Shown: positions 22,605 to 33,445, numbered from the stretch's first letter. The stretch: DNA of 64,000 bases from Sulfurimonas sp. (GCA_030949825.1 JAUZSC010000008.1:124001-188000), one strand, 5' to 3'. Notes: generated by a model from the letters alone, not told the origin. A program made the numbers and translations.

Positions 22605-22711
22605 ATAGACTCCTAAAAGATTAAATATAAAAATATAAAATCATATTTTTAATTGTCTAATACTACCTATTAATGGTTTTAAACTTTCTTAAAGGAGTCT
22701 TTTGTATTTAC

Positions 22712-23230
22712 TTAATCTCTATTTCGAAGATTATTGTTTCTTTTCATCGCATCTAGCATCTCTTTATTTTCTTCTTCCATCTCTTCTAGTGCATTTAATA
22801 GGGCTTTATACATCATTTCTTCATTTAAGTTTTCGTTTACTAATTCTTTATATTTAGGAAAAAACTTACTATATGGAGTAACGCCAGATGAAAGTACAAG
22901 AGTAATATCTCTTTCTCCAAAGAGCGCGTTCCATGATGGAGTGATTTTTCTAATTAAATTTGTATTAAGTGCAAATATTAAACCTGCTACAAGAATCATA
23001 AGCATTGATGAAAATACAACATAGAAAATTATGCTTTGTGCTATACCAAGATATGCAAAAGAGTAAGGGTTAAAGAGTACTGCAAACTCTATAAAGGGAA
23101 GCGTAAAAAACATCATTGTTATAATAGAACTATTCCAACCACCTACTGGTCCAAAGTTATAAAGAAGTCTTTTTTTTCCATTCTTTTTTGTTAAAGTTTC
23201 TAAAATTGTGGTGAGCGAGTAGTTTTGCAT
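22712..23230 (-). CDS. hypothetical membrane protein
   Basis: 172 aa ORF with two predicted TM segments upstream of ccoN. Confidence 0.6.
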   Translation of the reverse strand: MQNYSLTTILETLTKKNGKKRLLYNFGPVGGWNSSIITMMFFTLPFIEFAVLFNPYSFAYLGIAQSIIFYVVFSSMLMILVAGLIFALNTNLIRKITPSWNALFGERDITLVLSSGVTPYSKFFPKYKELVNENLNEEMMYKALLNALEEMEEENKEMLDAMKRNNNLRNRD

Positions 23231-23324
23231 AGTTATTCCTTTGGTATTAAAAGAAGAATTGTACTATAAGTAGATGAGCCAAGAGTAACAAAAAGGATTT
23301 AATCCTTTTTGTTATTAGATAATA

Positions 23325-24188
23325 TTATGCGTTATTTTTGAGCATCTCATCAATAGCAATTAAAATAACTGTCGATAAAAAAGCTAAATTAATTTGATAA
23401 AATATTTTTCTTGCATGTGAAAGTTCAAACTTACTACTAATAAGTTGTAATGAGCTTAAAAAGCCTAAAACACCTGTAATAGCAAGTAAGACTAAAATAG
23501 TAACACTAGCAGGATCAAATATATCTACCATAAAATAACCCGCTTGAATAGTCATAACTAACCAAACAAAAGTTAATTTCTGTAGTGTATTTTTACCAAA
23601 TAATTTCATAGCAGTTGGGAAACCACCATTTTTATATTGACCATAAAACAACATAACTAATAGCCAAAAATGTGGCACTTGCCAGATAAAATAAAATATA
23701 CCCAAAGCATAAAACTCAAGATCCATAAGTGAACGCCCAGCTGTTAGCCAACCAATAGCAGGAGGAATAACACCAAGAATTGCACCGGGAACAACTGCTA
23801 AAGCACTTGTTTTTTTAAGTGGCGTATAGACTACATTGTACCAAATAAAGGCGAATAAAAAGAGATTAACTCCAGTCGTTCCAAGTAAGCTGTAAATTAA
23901 AACAAGAGAAAGAATAATTAATATAGCAGCTATAATAATACCGCTAAGTGGAGACATTTTTCCACAAGCAATTGGTCTATGTTTTGTACGCTCCATTAAA
24001 GCGTCTTCTTTGTACTCTTGCACTTGATTGAGAGTCGAAACTCCCATCGCAACAAGAAGTACAGCAAGTGTCGCTAGAAACATATCTGTCCCAATTTCGC
24101 CCTTAGCCATTATGTAGGCTATAAGAGCCGAAAGGCTCACAGCGAAAGAAAGAACAAATTTGGTTAATACAATAAAGTCTTTAATCAT
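23325..24188 (-). CDS. cyoE: protoheme IX farnesyltransferase (haem O synthase)
   Basis: NQVQEYKEDALMERTKHRPIACGKM prenyltransferase motif; cox cluster context. Confidence 0.93.
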   Translation of the reverse strand: MIKDFIVLTKFVLSFAVSLSALIAYIMAKGEIGTDMFLATLAVLLVAMGVSTLNQVQEYKEDALMERTKHRPIACGKMSPLSGIIIAAILIILSLVLIYSLLGTTGVNLFLFAFIWYNVVYTPLKKTSALAVVPGAILGVIPPAIGWLTAGRSLMDLEFYALGIFYFIWQVPHFWLLVMLFYGQYKNGGFPTAMKLFGKNTLQKLTFVWLVMTIQAGYFMVDIFDPASVTILVLLAITGVLGFLSSLQLISSKFELSHARKIFYQINLAFLSTVILIAIDEMLKNNA

Positions 24189-25387
24189 TATAAACTTTTA
24201 AGATGCTCTGCAATAGCTGAAACTTCTTCGTCAGTTACATAAGGGAATGCTGGCATATTGCCCATGCTACCCTTCTTACCATTTTTCAAAACATTACGTA
24301 AAAGATCTACATCGTAATCTACAAGACTAGGAGATGTTCCGTATTGACCTCTACCATCTTCGCCATGACATCCAGCACATGCTCCAAATGAAGCAGGTTG
24401 ATCACCTTGCATACCACCAGCAACATAAGCCGCAATCTCTTGTGCATCTGCACCTGTTGCTAATCCAGCTGGCATTGCACCCATAGCATAGCCGAGTTTA
24501 TCTTGACCATTGTTAATAACATCTAATACTTGTTCCTCAGTCAATACTCTAGTTTTAAGAGTAGGTCCAAAGAATACAGCATCTGTTAAGGTTGCATGAC
24601 AAGATTTACACCCATGTTGCTGTAAGAGTGCAGCACCTGATTTATCATAGTTACCTTCTGGTGTTTCAAGACTACTATTAAACCAAGCTTCGTACTCAGC
24701 TTTTGGAAGTACTACAATTCTAGAGTACATATATGAGTGATCTGTACCGCAGTACTCAGCACACTCAACATCATATTCACCAACTTCTGGAGAATTAAAC
24801 CACTGTTTTGTTACACGACCTGGAACAACATCCTCTTTCATTCTAAAAGCTGGAACAAAAAATGCATGAATTACATCATCAATTGGAGCAGTCATCTCTA
24901 AGATGATATTCGTATTAACAGGTACATAAAGTGCCGATTTATCCATTGTACCTTTTTCTATAAGTACTCCATTCTCATCATATTTAGGCTTAATAAATGC
25001 TCCACCTAGTTTATGAACAAGTCCATCTGTATTTGCAGGGTACTCATATCTCCATTTCCATTTTGAACCTTCAACCTGAATAGTTATACTTTTATCTGCA
25101 TCAGGCATAGTTCTTAAAACTTTCATAGAGTCATAACCAAACCAGAATAAAACCATAAGCATTGCAGTTGGAATAAGTGTCCAAGTTATTTCTAAACCTG
25201 TATGGTGTGTAATGCTTTGGATATCTTCATCCTTAACATTACTTTCACGGTACTTCCAAGCAAAATAAACCATTGGAATTAAAACTGATAAACCTAAAAC
25301 AATGGATACCCAAAAGTTAATCCAAAATGCATTATCTACATCAGCAGCAAAAGTGGCAGCACTTGCGCCAGCAAATCCATCTAACAT
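24188..25387 (-). CDS. coxB: cytochrome c oxidase subunit II with C-terminal diheme cytochrome c module
   Basis: CuA motif VECAEYCGTDHSYM plus CKSCH and CAGCH haem motifs. Confidence 0.95.
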   Translation of the reverse strand: MLDGFAGASAATFAADVDNAFWINFWVSIVLGLSVLIPMVYFAWKYRESNVKDEDIQSITHHTGLEITWTLIPTAMLMVLFWFGYDSMKVLRTMPDADKSITIQVEGSKWKWRYEYPANTDGLVHKLGGAFIKPKYDENGVLIEKGTMDKSALYVPVNTNIILEMTAPIDDVIHAFFVPAFRMKEDVVPGRVTKQWFNSPEVGEYDVECAEYCGTDHSYMYSRIVVLPKAEYEAWFNSSLETPEGNYDKSGAALLQQHGCKSCHATLTDAVFFGPTLKTRVLTEEQVLDVINNGQDKLGYAMGAMPAGLATGADAQEIAAYVAGGMQGDQPASFGACAGCHGEDGRGQYGTSPSLVDYDVDLLRNVLKNGKKGSMGNMPAFPYVTDEEVSAIAEHLKSL

Positions 25388-25396
25388 ATAGACTCC

Positions 25397-25780
25397 TTAA
25401 TGATGAGATGCTGCAGGAGCATCCATGTGTTGTGAAGTAATGTGACTTTCATCCATGTACTGGAAGTTAGCAACATCAAAACCGATTACGATAATAAAAA
25501 ATATTGAAACAATAAATAGAGAGAAACCACCAAACCAAATAATTTGTGTTTCACCTTTTAAGTGCATATAGTAAGCAAGAATAAGATATGCTTTAATGAC
25601 ACCGATAAATAATTGTATGCCAAGGTTCATGTTTTCCAAAAACATATGAGGTTGAATAAAAGTAACAGCTGTTAATAATAATAAACCAACTAGAACTTTG
25701 TAATAACCTTTTCGTTCTTCATTATAATTTCCAAGTTTAGTGCTCATTACTTCCACCTCCAAATATTGCAGCAATATCAT
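25397..25780 (-). CDS. cytochrome c oxidase subunit IV-like
   Basis: Small three-TM protein in cox cluster. Confidence 0.75.
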   Translation of the reverse strand: MILLQYLEVEVMSTKLGNYNEERKGYYKVLVGLLLLTAVTFIQPHMFLENMNLGIQLFIGVIKAYLILAYYMHLKGETQIIWFGGFSLFIVSIFFIIVIGFDVANFQYMDESHITSQHMDAPAASHH

Positions 25781-26489
25781 GCATTGCGATATCCATAGTT
25801 AATTCACTACCACCAGCACCCATCATATAATAAAAAGGAAATACAAATACCCAGATAAGATGAACAAGATCCCAATAAAGTGCAATATTCCAATGTAATA
25901 TATGATGCTCTGGAGTAACTTTACCAGAGTTTATGCGTTTAAGTAGCCATAACATAATACCAATACCACCAAGGATATGAACTCCGTGAACACCCGTCAT
26001 TGTAAAATACATTCCAAAAAATAAAATTTCACCAAATGGTTTTGAATGTGCATTTCCAGATTGAAGAGCATCTAAACCAAGAAAGATTCCATGATTATAC
26101 TCGGCAGTCCACTCAACGCCTTTAACACCTAAAAACACAAAAGCTAGGATAATAGTTGCCCATATCATTAGCTTTGCACCTTTGATATCACCATGACGCA
26201 TTTTCAAGAGGCTAAGACCCATTGTTAATGCTGAGATAAGGAGAACTACAGTATTGAAACCACCAAGATATCTATTTAAAGATGCTGATGCATTAATAAA
26301 ATCTGCATGGTGAAGTGTCATGTAATATGTTAATGTCATAAACATAGCACCAAACATAAGAACCTCTGTAAACATGAACAGCCAAAACCCAAGTTTTGCA
26401 CCGTACATGTCACCCTGCCAACCCTGAACTACATGCTCATTACCATCACGATCAGTCGCAATTTCTGGTATATACTCGTGAGAACTCAT
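25737..26489 (-). CDS. coxC: cytochrome c oxidase subunit III
   Basis: MFTEVLMFGAMF, FYFTMTGVHGVHILGG-like, WDLVHLIWVFVFP. Confidence 0.93.
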   Translation of the reverse strand: MSSHEYIPEIATDRDGNEHVVQGWQGDMYGAKLGFWLFMFTEVLMFGAMFMTLTYYMTLHHADFINASASLNRYLGGFNTVVLLISALTMGLSLLKMRHGDIKGAKLMIWATIILAFVFLGVKGVEWTAEYNHGIFLGLDALQSGNAHSKPFGEILFFGMYFTMTGVHGVHILGGIGIMLWLLKRINSGKVTPEHHILHWNIALYWDLVHLIWVFVFPFYYMMGAGGSELTMDIAMHDIAAIFGGGSNEH

Positions 26490-28150
26490 TAGTCAATCCT
26501 TTTCATAGTTTCATAATCAAATTTAACTACTGGTTGTCCATGATGATACTCATACGGCATAAAGTCAACATAAGGAACTTTTGTGTGGTTCTCTAATGGT
26601 GGAGGTGAAGTTGGTAAATGCCATTCTAGAGTAGTAGCATTCCAATGATTTGGACCAACTTTCTCACCATTTCGAATACCTTTAATAAATACAGTAAACA
26701 TCATAATTAAACCAGTAATAAAAATAACTGCACCAACAAAAGAGATTTGGTGAAAAATTTCAAACTGTGGTAAATAATCAAAATATCTTCGTGGCATACC
26801 ATAATATCCAGCAATGAACATTGGGAACCAAAGAACATTAAAACCGATAAAGTTTAACCAAAATGCAATTTTAGCGTGACTTTCGTTGTACATTCGTCCA
26901 AACATAAGTGGAAACCAATAATGAAGACCAGCAAATAATAAGAAAACAACCCCACCTAGCATCGCGTAGTGAAAGTGAGCAACTGTATAGTAAGTATCTT
27001 GTAAGTGAATATCGATACCAATCATAGCAATAGTAACACCTGTTAAACCACCAATAGTAAAAGTAAATATTGTACCAAGAGCCCATAACATAGGAGTTGC
27101 CAGAATAATTTTACCCTTATACATAGTAGCTACCCAGTCATAAAACTTAATACCTGTTGGAACAGCAACAAAGAATGTTAAGAATGAAAAGATTACTTTT
27201 GCAATATCAGCCATACCTGAAGTATAAAGATGGTGACCCCATACTAAATAACCAATACCCGCAATAGATGCAGATGAAAGTGCAATTGTACGGTAACCAA
27301 AGATTTCTCTTCTTGAAAAAGTTGGAATAATTTCAGACATAATACCAAAGGCAGGAAGAATCATTAAATAAACTGCTGGATGAGAATAAATCCAAAATAA
27401 ATGTTCAAAAAGTACTGGATCTCCACCTTTAGATGGATCAAAAATACCAATTCCAAAATACTTCTCTAAAATTGCAAGCACAAGCGTAATACCAATTACT
27501 GGTGTTGCAAGAAGTTGAATCCATGCCGTTGCATAAATTCCCCATACAAAGAGAGGCATCTTAAAGAAATCCATACCTGGAGCACGAAGACGGTGAATTG
27601 TTACTAAGAAATTAAGACCTGTAAGAATTGAAGCCATACCTAAAATAAATGCAGCTACAAGTGTTGTAATAACATTTGTATTTGTATTCAAACTATACGG
27701 TGCATAAAAAGTCCAACCTGTATCGGCGAAACCTTCTCCATGCCATAGTGATGAAAGTGCAACGATTGCACCAAAAATATATAACCAGAATGTAAACCAG
27801 TTAAGTCTTGGGAAAGAAACATCTTTTGCACCAATCATTAATGGCATTACGATATTACCAAACACTGCGGGAACACCAGGAATAATGAAAAGGAAAATCA
27901 TTATAACACCATGAAGCGTAAACGCCTGGTTAAATGTATCTCCATCCATAAACTGTGCACCTGGTGCGAACAATTCTAATCTCATTGCAAAGGCAGTAGC
28001 CACAGCAACAAAAAAGAATGTAAATATAACGGCCGCGTACATTAATCCAATACGCTTGTGATCCACTGTTAGCATCCACTGCCAAAAAGCAGTTTTTGGG
28101 TGCCCTATTGCACAGTGAGTTTCACCTAAATCTAAGTAACTTTTACTCAT
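26489..28150 (-). CDS. coxA: cytochrome c oxidase subunit I (aa3-type)
   Basis: LFWIYSHPAVYLMILPAFGIMSEII; HFHYAMLGG. Confidence 0.97.
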   Translation of the reverse strand: MSKSYLDLGETHCAIGHPKTAFWQWMLTVDHKRIGLMYAAVIFTFFFVAVATAFAMRLELFAPGAQFMDGDTFNQAFTLHGVIMIFLFIIPGVPAVFGNIVMPLMIGAKDVSFPRLNWFTFWLYIFGAIVALSSLWHGEGFADTGWTFYAPYSLNTNTNVITTLVAAFILGMASILTGLNFLVTIHRLRAPGMDFFKMPLFVWGIYATAWIQLLATPVIGITLVLAILEKYFGIGIFDPSKGGDPVLFEHLFWIYSHPAVYLMILPAFGIMSEIIPTFSRREIFGYRTIALSSASIAGIGYLVWGHHLYTSGMADIAKVIFSFLTFFVAVPTGIKFYDWVATMYKGKIILATPMLWALGTIFTFTIGGLTGVTIAMIGIDIHLQDTYYTVAHFHYAMLGGVVFLLFAGLHYWFPLMFGRMYNESHAKIAFWLNFIGFNVLWFPMFIAGYYGMPRRYFDYLPQFEIFHQISFVGAVIFITGLIMMFTVFIKGIRNGEKVGPNHWNATTLEWHLPTSPPPLENHTKVPYVDFMPYEYHHGQPVVKFDYETMKRID

Positions 28151-28308
28151 TTATCTATCTCCTTGATTTGTATCATTTATCTTTGCCTTATACCTAACAA
28201 AAATAAATTACTTGTTTACCTCTAAAGCTATAAAAGCCATCTAGACAGCAAAGAAAATAAGTCTTACTTTCAAACCTATGTTCTTTACTGTCTTAGAGAC
28301 ACTAATGT

Positions 28309-29118
28309 TTATTCTCCTTCTTTTTTCTCTTTTGGTTCTCTTCTTGGAGCGACACCTCTATCATCTTCTTTTCTTCCCATTCTAAGGAGTGAAATAAAGA
28401 ATCCTAAAACAATAAATAACATTACAGTCGCTGCAACTTTTTCCCATACAAAAATATATGTTTTTGCTTCTGGATCATATGAAAAACAATAAAGAAGTGT
28501 TTTAGCGATTGTTGGTCCAACTTTACCTTGAGAAGATTCATATAAAGCCATTTTTACATCAAATGGAAGCTGCTCTATCCCATTTAAATATCGTGTTATT
28601 TTTCCCTCAGGAGAAATAATAATTAAAGCTGCTGCATGAATATAATCAACTTTTCCTAATTTTGTAACAGTTTTTTCAAAACTAAAACCAACTTTATCTG
28701 CTAAAACATGTGAAGAATTATTCTCACCGATAACAAAATGCCATGCATCTGCAACATAATCTCTGGGAATTGAAGCGAGTTGATTTTTTCTTTTAGCTTT
28801 TGCTAAATCTGGAGTTTCGTCTTCAGCAAATGAAACCGTCACTACTTTATAATCAGTATTTTCTGCTAAATCAAGTCTACCTAACATTTTTGCAAGGTCA
28901 TTTAACTGTGGCGTACAGATTCCTGCACATTTAAAATAGTTTAAAGTTAAGATAGTTGGCTTACCATCCATCAACTTTTTCAATGTTACTTGTTCGCCTT
29001 TTTCATTTAAGAAAACAAGGTCTAAAGGTACAATATCACCTAGTTTTTCATTTATACCTAAATATCCTGCGTTAGCGATAGTTATAAGTAAAGCTAAAAT
29101 TGTTATAATTTTTTTCAT
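28309..29118 (-). CDS. SCO1/SenC-family copper chaperone
   Basis: LNYFKCAGICTPQLNDLAKML (CxxxC), C-terminal TM anchor. Confidence 0.9.
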   Translation of the reverse strand: MKKIITILALLITIANAGYLGINEKLGDIVPLDLVFLNEKGEQVTLKKLMDGKPTILTLNYFKCAGICTPQLNDLAKMLGRLDLAENTDYKVVTVSFAEDETPDLAKAKRKNQLASIPRDYVADAWHFVIGENNSSHVLADKVGFSFEKTVTKLGKVDYIHAAALIIISPEGKITRYLNGIEQLPFDVKMALYESSQGKVGPTIAKTLLYCFSYDPEAKTYIFVWEKVAATVMLFIVLGFFISLLRMGRKEDDRGVAPRREPKEKKEGE

Positions 29119-29198
29119 AAAATTCCTTAATAATTTTTACATTAAGGCGGATTATACGATTTTTTTGTTTAAACTTAGTTTAGTATTAAGAAAAGAGT

Positions 29199-29619
29199 TT
29201 ATTTAGTTTGATTATGTAAGTAGTCACCAAGGCAATTAACATAAAAAAGTAAAAAGAGTAATACGCTTCCACTCAGCTTGTAAGTAATCAATCCAAAAAT
29301 TGTATTTCCTTGTAAAACAAGGAAAAAAAGCACTTTAGATTGTTTTTCTAATTTTGGATAAATCAGTGAATAAAACTCATCTTTTTCTATTTTTAGTAGA
29401 TGCCTATGTATCAAGATATAATACAAAATTGGTAATTCAATAAGTTTATATAAAACCATACCATACGCAAATAGCATATTATATTTTCCATCAAAATATT
29501 CAGGAGGAACTACTTCATAATTAAAATGAACAATAATAGAAAGAAGAGAAAAAAAGAACAATCAAATAAAGAATAATTTTTCGTCTTTTATTTAACTGTG
29601 TAACTAAATCTGTATACAT
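29199..29619 (-). CDS. hypothetical membrane protein (apparent frameshift at T7 run near N-terminus)
   Basis: ORF 29199-29561 plus upstream MYTDLVTQLNKRRKIILYLIVLFFS in another frame, rejoined if the T run is one shorter. Confidence 0.5.
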
Positions 29620-29621
29620 AT

Positions 29622-30143
29622 CTAGAATGCGTGTCTAATAGAAACTCCGATATAAATAGCAATTAAACCCAGTATTATATTGAGAGGGAGTAAGTATGTA
29701 TTCACAAGCCACATACAATCTGCCGCTTTTTGAAGTTTGCAATCTGCTTTTTCAGCCTTTGAAATCACCCAAACCATTAAGATCATATTGAGCACCATAG
29801 CTCCCCAGATGCTCCCTTTCATTGTTATATATTTATATATTTCCATGCTTCGCATATCTAAAACAAATCCATCATCTGCGTATGCATTGTCTTTATACCC
29901 AAGCGCCATAAATATCGCGGTAATAACGGACAGAAGGATAAAAGGAATTAGAAATTTAAAATAACTTTTAATAAGTCTTGCACGACCTGTAAGTCTTCGT
30001 TCATCCGATACAGTTTTATGTGCAGTTTTTGTTATAAGCAAAATCGCCATCATTCCACCAACCCACATCACAGCACTTATTACATGTAAAAAAATAACTT
30101 GGTTTGTATAATCAGTCATTATAATATAAATAAAATCTCTCAT
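29622..30143 (-). CDS. CopD-like integral membrane protein
   Basis: VIFLHVISAVMWVGGMM four-TM protein. Confidence 0.6.
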   Translation of the reverse strand: MRDFIYIIMTDYTNQVIFLHVISAVMWVGGMMAILLITKTAHKTVSDERRLTGRARLIKSYFKFLIPFILLSVITAIFMALGYKDNAYADDGFVLDMRSMEIYKYITMKGSIWGAMVLNMILMVWVISKAEKADCKLQKAADCMWLVNTYLLPLNIILGLIAIYIGVSIRHAF

Positions 30144-30219
30144 TTAAATTCCTTAATATATTAATAAACCAAATAATAGCTTCTAACATATTTAGAAGTT
30201 CTTAAAGTTTATATTTATT

Positions 30220-30969
30220 TTAAAGTTTCGATGCGCTGCAACATGGTTTTTTTATATTTTCAATACTTCCACCTGAACTACTTATTTTATAGTAATCGTA
30301 TTGCTCATAGGCTTTAAATAAAGTCCATCCTCCGTATACAATTATAGTAATTGAAGCAAGTTGAAGCATAGTTTGGCGAAATCTATTTTGTGAAAAAAGT
30401 CCTACAATAAATGCAAAACTAAATAATGCGGGCACTGTAAAAATACCGAAAATAAACATAATCATTGCGCCAAGTAAGGCTGATTCTGTTGTCGTAGCCG
30501 ATACAAGCATCGTGTAAACAAGTCCACATGGTAATAAACCATTTAAAAAACCTAAAATAAAAAAACTTTTTAAGCTTGCAGAATTCAACTGGGCTGTAAA
30601 TACTCTTTTAAACCACTTGTGTTTACTTATTTGGTATTCGATGTGAGATAAGAATTTTAATTTACCTGCAAATGATAGACCCATAACTATCATCAAAATA
30701 CCAGCAAATGTAAAAAGTATAGCTCTGCTTAAAGGTGTAGCATCCCATAAGGAACCAAAGTAACCAAACAATACGCCAAGAAGTGTGTAGGTAGTTACTC
30801 GTCCCATATTATAAAGAAAATGATATGTACTTTGAGAAAGTTTCGTTTGTCCTGGTTTTATCTTGGCAGTTGTATATGTAATTATAAATCCACCGCACAT
30901 TCCTACGCAATGACCAATTGAACCTAAAAGAGCAAAACTAATAATTCCGAGAAGTTCAATATTTTCCAT
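30220..30969 (-). CDS. sulfite exporter TauE/SafE-family (cytochrome biogenesis-type) membrane protein
   Basis: GSIGHCVGMCGGFIITY, GFLNGLLPCGLVYTML. Confidence 0.88.
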   Translation of the reverse strand: MENIELLGIISFALLGSIGHCVGMCGGFIITYTTAKIKPGQTKLSQSTYHFLYNMGRVTTYTLLGVLFGYFGSLWDATPLSRAILFTFAGILMIVMGLSFAGKLKFLSHIEYQISKHKWFKRVFTAQLNSASLKSFFILGFLNGLLPCGLVYTMLVSATTTESALLGAMIMFIFGIFTVPALFSFAFIVGLFSQNRFRQTMLQLASITIIVYGGWTLFKAYEQYDYYKISSSGGSIENIKKPCCSASKL

Positions 30970-31003
30970 ATTTAAAATTTACTCTTTTTATGTTAAATTG
31001 ATG

Positions 31004-32164
31004 TTAATTTCTATTAGCTTTCATCAAATTTAAAAATTCGCCAAATATATATGCACTTTCTTTTGGTCCAGGACTCGCTTCTGGGTGATGTTGGACAGAA
31101 AAGATAGGTTCATTATTGTATTTTAAACCTTCAATTGTATTATCAAAAAGATTCGTATGTGTTACCTCTGCAATTTCTATAATATTATCAGGAACATTAT
31201 AATTATGATTTTGTGCCGTAATCTCAACTAAACCAGTTTTTTCATTTTTTACAGGATGATTTCCACCATGATGACCAAACTTAAGTTTATATGTATCATA
31301 ACCATGCGAGATACAAAGAAGTTGATGTCCAAGACAGATACCAAAAATTGGAATCTTCGCATCTATGAGCTTCTTAATCTGTTCTTGCTCTTTTTTAAGT
31401 ACAAGTGGATCACCAGGACCATTTGATAAAAACACACCGTCAATAGATTTAGCCTTATAAGATTCTATTAAATCCTCAGCCTTAAAATCATTTGGAATTA
31501 CATCGACTGCAATTTTAGCATTCACGATTTCATTTAAAATATTTCTTTTTACGCCAAAATCAATAACAGCTATCTTAGCTTCTGGAGTTGGTGGTTTTTT
31601 GTACTCAAATGCATCTTTTGAATTGTATGTTGCGCTTTCATGTTTATACACCACTTTTGTACTTACTTGTTCTATATAATTTATATCTTCTATTCTAGGT
31701 GCATTTTGGAGTATTTTTTTCAACGCTTCTTTATCGCTAATAACAGATGAAGCCACCATCATCATGGCACCTTCATCGCGAACCATCTTTGTTAAGTAAC
31801 GCGTATCGATATCACAGATGCCCATAACATTATGTTTTGCTAAAAAAGCATCTAAAGATTCTTGGGCTCTAAAATTTGAATAGCGAGATTGATATTTTCG
31901 TACTATCATACCCTTGGCATGCGCCGATGTACTTTCCATATCTTCATCATTTACACCTACATTACCGATTTCTGGCATTGTAAAAGTTACAAATTGTCCT
32001 GCATATGAGGGGTCTGACATTATTTCTTGGTAACCACTGAGTGAAGTGTTAAAAACTATTTCTCCGACGCTTGTAGCATCCCCTCCAAAACTTTTCGCTT
32101 TTAAAAAAGTCCCATTTTCAAGATATATCCAAGCTGTTTTTAATTCCTTTACAGTTTGAGTCAC
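31004..32164 (-). CDS. carA: carbamoyl-phosphate synthase small subunit
   Basis: FGICLGHQLL glutaminase motif; FNTSLSGYQEIMSDPSYAGQ. Confidence 0.97.
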   Translation of the reverse strand: MTQTVKELKTAWIYLENGTFLKAKSFGGDATSVGEIVFNTSLSGYQEIMSDPSYAGQFVTFTMPEIGNVGVNDEDMESTSAHAKGMIVRKYQSRYSNFRAQESLDAFLAKHNVMGICDIDTRYLTKMVRDEGAMMMVASSVISDKEALKKILQNAPRIEDINYIEQVSTKVVYKHESATYNSKDAFEYKKPPTPEAKIAVIDFGVKRNILNEIVNAKIAVDVIPNDFKAEDLIESYKAKSIDGVFLSNGPGDPLVLKKEQEQIKKLIDAKIPIFGICLGHQLLCISHGYDTYKLKFGHHGGNHPVKNEKTGLVEITAQNHNYNVPDNIIEIAEVTHTNLFDNTIEGLKYNNEPIFSVQHHPEASPGPKESAYIFGEFLNLMKANRN

Positions 32165-32715
32165 TATTCCATACCTCTTTTTAACAACTCTTCTCTATAG
32201 ATTTTTTCGTATAAAATATCAAACTCATCAGTCCCTGGGATATAGTGTTTTTTGTATGAACGGATTTTATCCATCACCGCGTCTTCGAGTTCTGAAGCTT
32301 GGGCGATAAAACTAGTAATAGAATTATAAATAATATTTTTGATTCTATTTTCTGTTACATCAAAGTGTATTAAGTCTTCTTCATAAAGTTCATCAAGTAT
32401 TTTATGTGCAACATCCGAATATCTTTCTTCATAATTTAAAATTACACCAAATTCAGGAGCAAGTTTCTTTTTAATCATAAAGAACAATTGTCTTTCATCA
32501 GCAAGCATAAATTCAATCTCTTCTTCATTGTCCTCACAAATCTCATCTGCCTTATCTTCTAATGCCATTTCTTGGTGAATGTTGGTAATTAAAATCTTCT
32601 CAGCCTCGTGCGCGATAGGCTCAAGACCTTTTGTCATAGTGACGACACCACTTTTGTTTAGGTCAATAGAAATTTTACTTGCAATGTGCGGTATAGATTT
32701 AAGGGAAATTTTCAT
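32164..32715 (-). CDS. DUF507 family protein
   Basis: 183 aa highly charged protein adjoining carA, common in Campylobacterota. Confidence 0.7.
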   Translation of the reverse strand: MKISLKSIPHIASKISIDLNKSGVVTMTKGLEPIAHEAEKILITNIHQEMALEDKADEICEDNEEEIEFMLADERQLFFMIKKKLAPEFGVILNYEERYSDVAHKILDELYEEDLIHFDVTENRIKNIIYNSITSFIAQASELEDAVMDKIRSYKKHYIPGTDEFDILYEKIYREELLKRGME

Positions 32716-32834
32716 AATGTACGAGCCTATTTATTTAATTTAGACATTCTACAATAAGTTTAGTAAAAATATGTTTATATGCTTTAATACATTTATGATA
32801 AAATTAGAATTCAATCACTTAAAGGTATACAAAA

Positions 32835-33437
32835 ATGAATTTTTTACTCAGTAATAAGAAATCTGTAATTTTAATTTTAATCGCAATTTTGGGAACTGTA
32901 TTTCTCATGCAAGAAAAACAATATGATAATGATTTTTACAAGTCGTATCTTGACAAAAAGAACAAAGAGATGCAAGATTTTGACTTAAGTGAGAAGTTAA
33001 TAGCCATCGCATATTCCTACTCACAAGATAATAATCTATCTAAAATATATAGAAACACAATGTACGATTGCTTAGGCTCTTCTATTTATAAGGGGAAAGA
33101 AAACTCTTTACTCTCTAGCACACTTCAAGCATGTAAAGAAGATTATATTAACTTAGATAAAAAAGCGATTTACTATAACCAAGCATGGCTTATGAGAGAT
33201 TTCAGTCAATGGGATGGAAGTTATATTTTATTAGAGCGTATCATCAAAAAGCATATAAAAGCAAAAGAATCTTACAAGATGAGAAGTGTCTCTCATAAAA
33301 TGGTCTTTGAAGATAAAAGACCTCATATGTATGTTCAAATAGACTACACAGCGGCAAACTTAGGTGGAAGAATGTATGAAAAGTCAATGTCTATCAAGGT
33401 AGATGCTAAAACGAAAGAGCTTTATGACTTAAGATAA
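32835..33437 (+). CDS. hypothetical protein
   Basis: 200 aa ORF with N-terminal TM. Confidence 0.6.
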   Translation: MNFLLSNKKSVILILIAILGTVFLMQEKQYDNDFYKSYLDKKNKEMQDFDLSEKLIAIAYSYSQDNNLSKIYRNTMYDCLGSSIYKGKENSLLSSTLQACKEDYINLDKKAIYYNQAWLMRDFSQWDGSYILLERIIKKHIKAKESYKMRSVSHKMVFEDKRPHMYVQIDYTAANLGGRMYEKSMSIKVDAKTKELYDLR

Positions 33438-33445
33438 AGTTCTTG

